Below are positions 5,662 through 5,995 of a stretch of 5,995 nt of DNA, piece after piece. Source of the stretch: Sva-07 sp038321235 (GTDB taxonomy: Bacteria; Actinomycetota; Acidimicrobiia; Acidimicrobiales; Ilumatobacteraceae); NCBI GenBank assembly GCA_038321235.1, contig JBBQEU010000161.1:1-5995 (forward strand), read 5' to 3'. Positions within the stretch are counted from its first letter, which is position 1. Each line of letters starts with the position of its first letter. The translations under genes were made by a program, and so were the position numbers. The notes below the pieces were generated by a model. That model ran no database searches. It saw nothing but the letters and a program-made list of their open reading frames with translations, and had not been told where the DNA came from.

Positions 5662-5995
5662 ATGGTTGTCGGTATGGAGATCGCCGGGGTTGTCGAGCGG
5701 GTGGAGCGCATTGCGTCGGTGCGCGCGAACCGTTCTGCGGATGCGGATCTGATCGTTCGGGACTCGTTGCGGTGCGTGAAGCCAAGGCGTGGATGGATGC
5801 GCAACACGCCGGCTTGGTACGCCAGTTACGCAATGTCGATTCGTTCCCCGAGCAAGCCGTTGCCGAAGCAGCCAAAGCGCCGCTGGGTCAAGCAGCCAAA
5901 TCGACCGAACGATCCAAGACGTTGGATGAAACCCCGCAGTTGGCCGACGCGCTCGATGACGGCGCGATCACCGCCGAGCACATCGATGCCGTCAC
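5662..5995 (+). pseudogene. DUF222/13E12-family (HNH endonuclease type) gene, 5' part, apparently frameshifted
   Basis: This is the N-terminal part of a DUF222 protein, cut by the window edge. Complete members usually end in an HNH nuclease domain, which is not visible here. From ATG 5674 (or the in-frame ATG 5662) one frame reads MEIAGVVERVERIASVRANR and on to VRDSLR near 5772. The coding signal then moves to a second frame, beginning VREAKAWMDAQHAGLVRQLR at 5772 and continuing through AVAEAAKAPLGQ, ETPQLADALDDG and ITAEHIDAVT to the edge. The last blocks are typical DUF222 helices. Before 5772 the second frame is cysteine-rich and unlike protein, and after it the first frame becomes Arg/Pro/Lys-rich shadow sequence. 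A net loss of one base (or four, for example one GCGG unit) within about 5760-5775 explains this. It is either a broken gene, a sequencing error, or a shorter protein starting at GTG 5772. No clear Shine-Dalgarno sequence precedes either ATG. Confidence 0.65.

Noticed and set aside
1..5995. CRISPR array, insertion sequence ends, rRNA or riboswitch
   Set aside because: I saw no regularly spaced direct repeats, transposase motifs, rRNA signatures or known riboswitch cores on either strand.

Overview
The base composition is high-GC throughout, and the complete genes favour G or C at third codon positions. GAF-ANTAR regulators, a fused FadE34-like acyl-CoA dehydrogenase and a DUF222/13E12 gene together point to an actinomycete. 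The Acidimicrobiia (Ilumatobacter-like) are my best guess, but that placement is an inference made without any database search.

Layout: four complete genes all lie on the minus strand, and one partial gene starts on the plus strand at the right edge. From right to left along minus-strand transcription they are: a metallo-beta-lactamase-fold hydrolase with a histidine-rich N-terminus (4309-5445); a 717-residue two-domain acyl-CoA dehydrogenase (2033-4186); and a translationally coupled pair of GAF-ANTAR regulators (1057-1788 and 284-1060, overlapping by ATGA). The right edge (5674 onward, plus strand) carries the 5' part of a DUF222-family gene, the usual N-terminal domain of 13E12-type HNH endonuclease genes. 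It appears frameshifted near 5760-5775.

Intergenic regions: 1-283 holds a strong 13-bp hairpin (169-201) downstream of the GAF-ANTAR pair and no gene I can support. The interval 1789-2032 is the leader of the GAF-ANTAR pair, with a promoter-like element, repeated GTGTCG/CGACAC hexamers, a small hairpin and a 13-codon mini-ORF. The interval 4187-4308 separates the hydrolase from the dehydrogenase and contains a near copy of the same TAGCG-TGTCGG element. The divergent region 5446-5673 holds an operator-like dyad (5484-5509) and a nested inverted repeat (5597-5641) just before the DUF222 gene.

Working together: the dehydrogenase suggests CoA-ester beta-oxidation, possibly of sterol side chains by analogy with FadE34. 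The hydrolase could act on a thioester or ester, but its substrate cannot be read from sequence. The two GAF-ANTAR proteins look like a signal-responsive RNA-binding antitermination pair, and their target is not evident here. No clearly new multi-gene system is visible. The most unusual points are the coupled ANTAR pair with its mini-ORF leader, the His-rich tail on the hydrolase, and the dyads next to a broken DUF222 gene.
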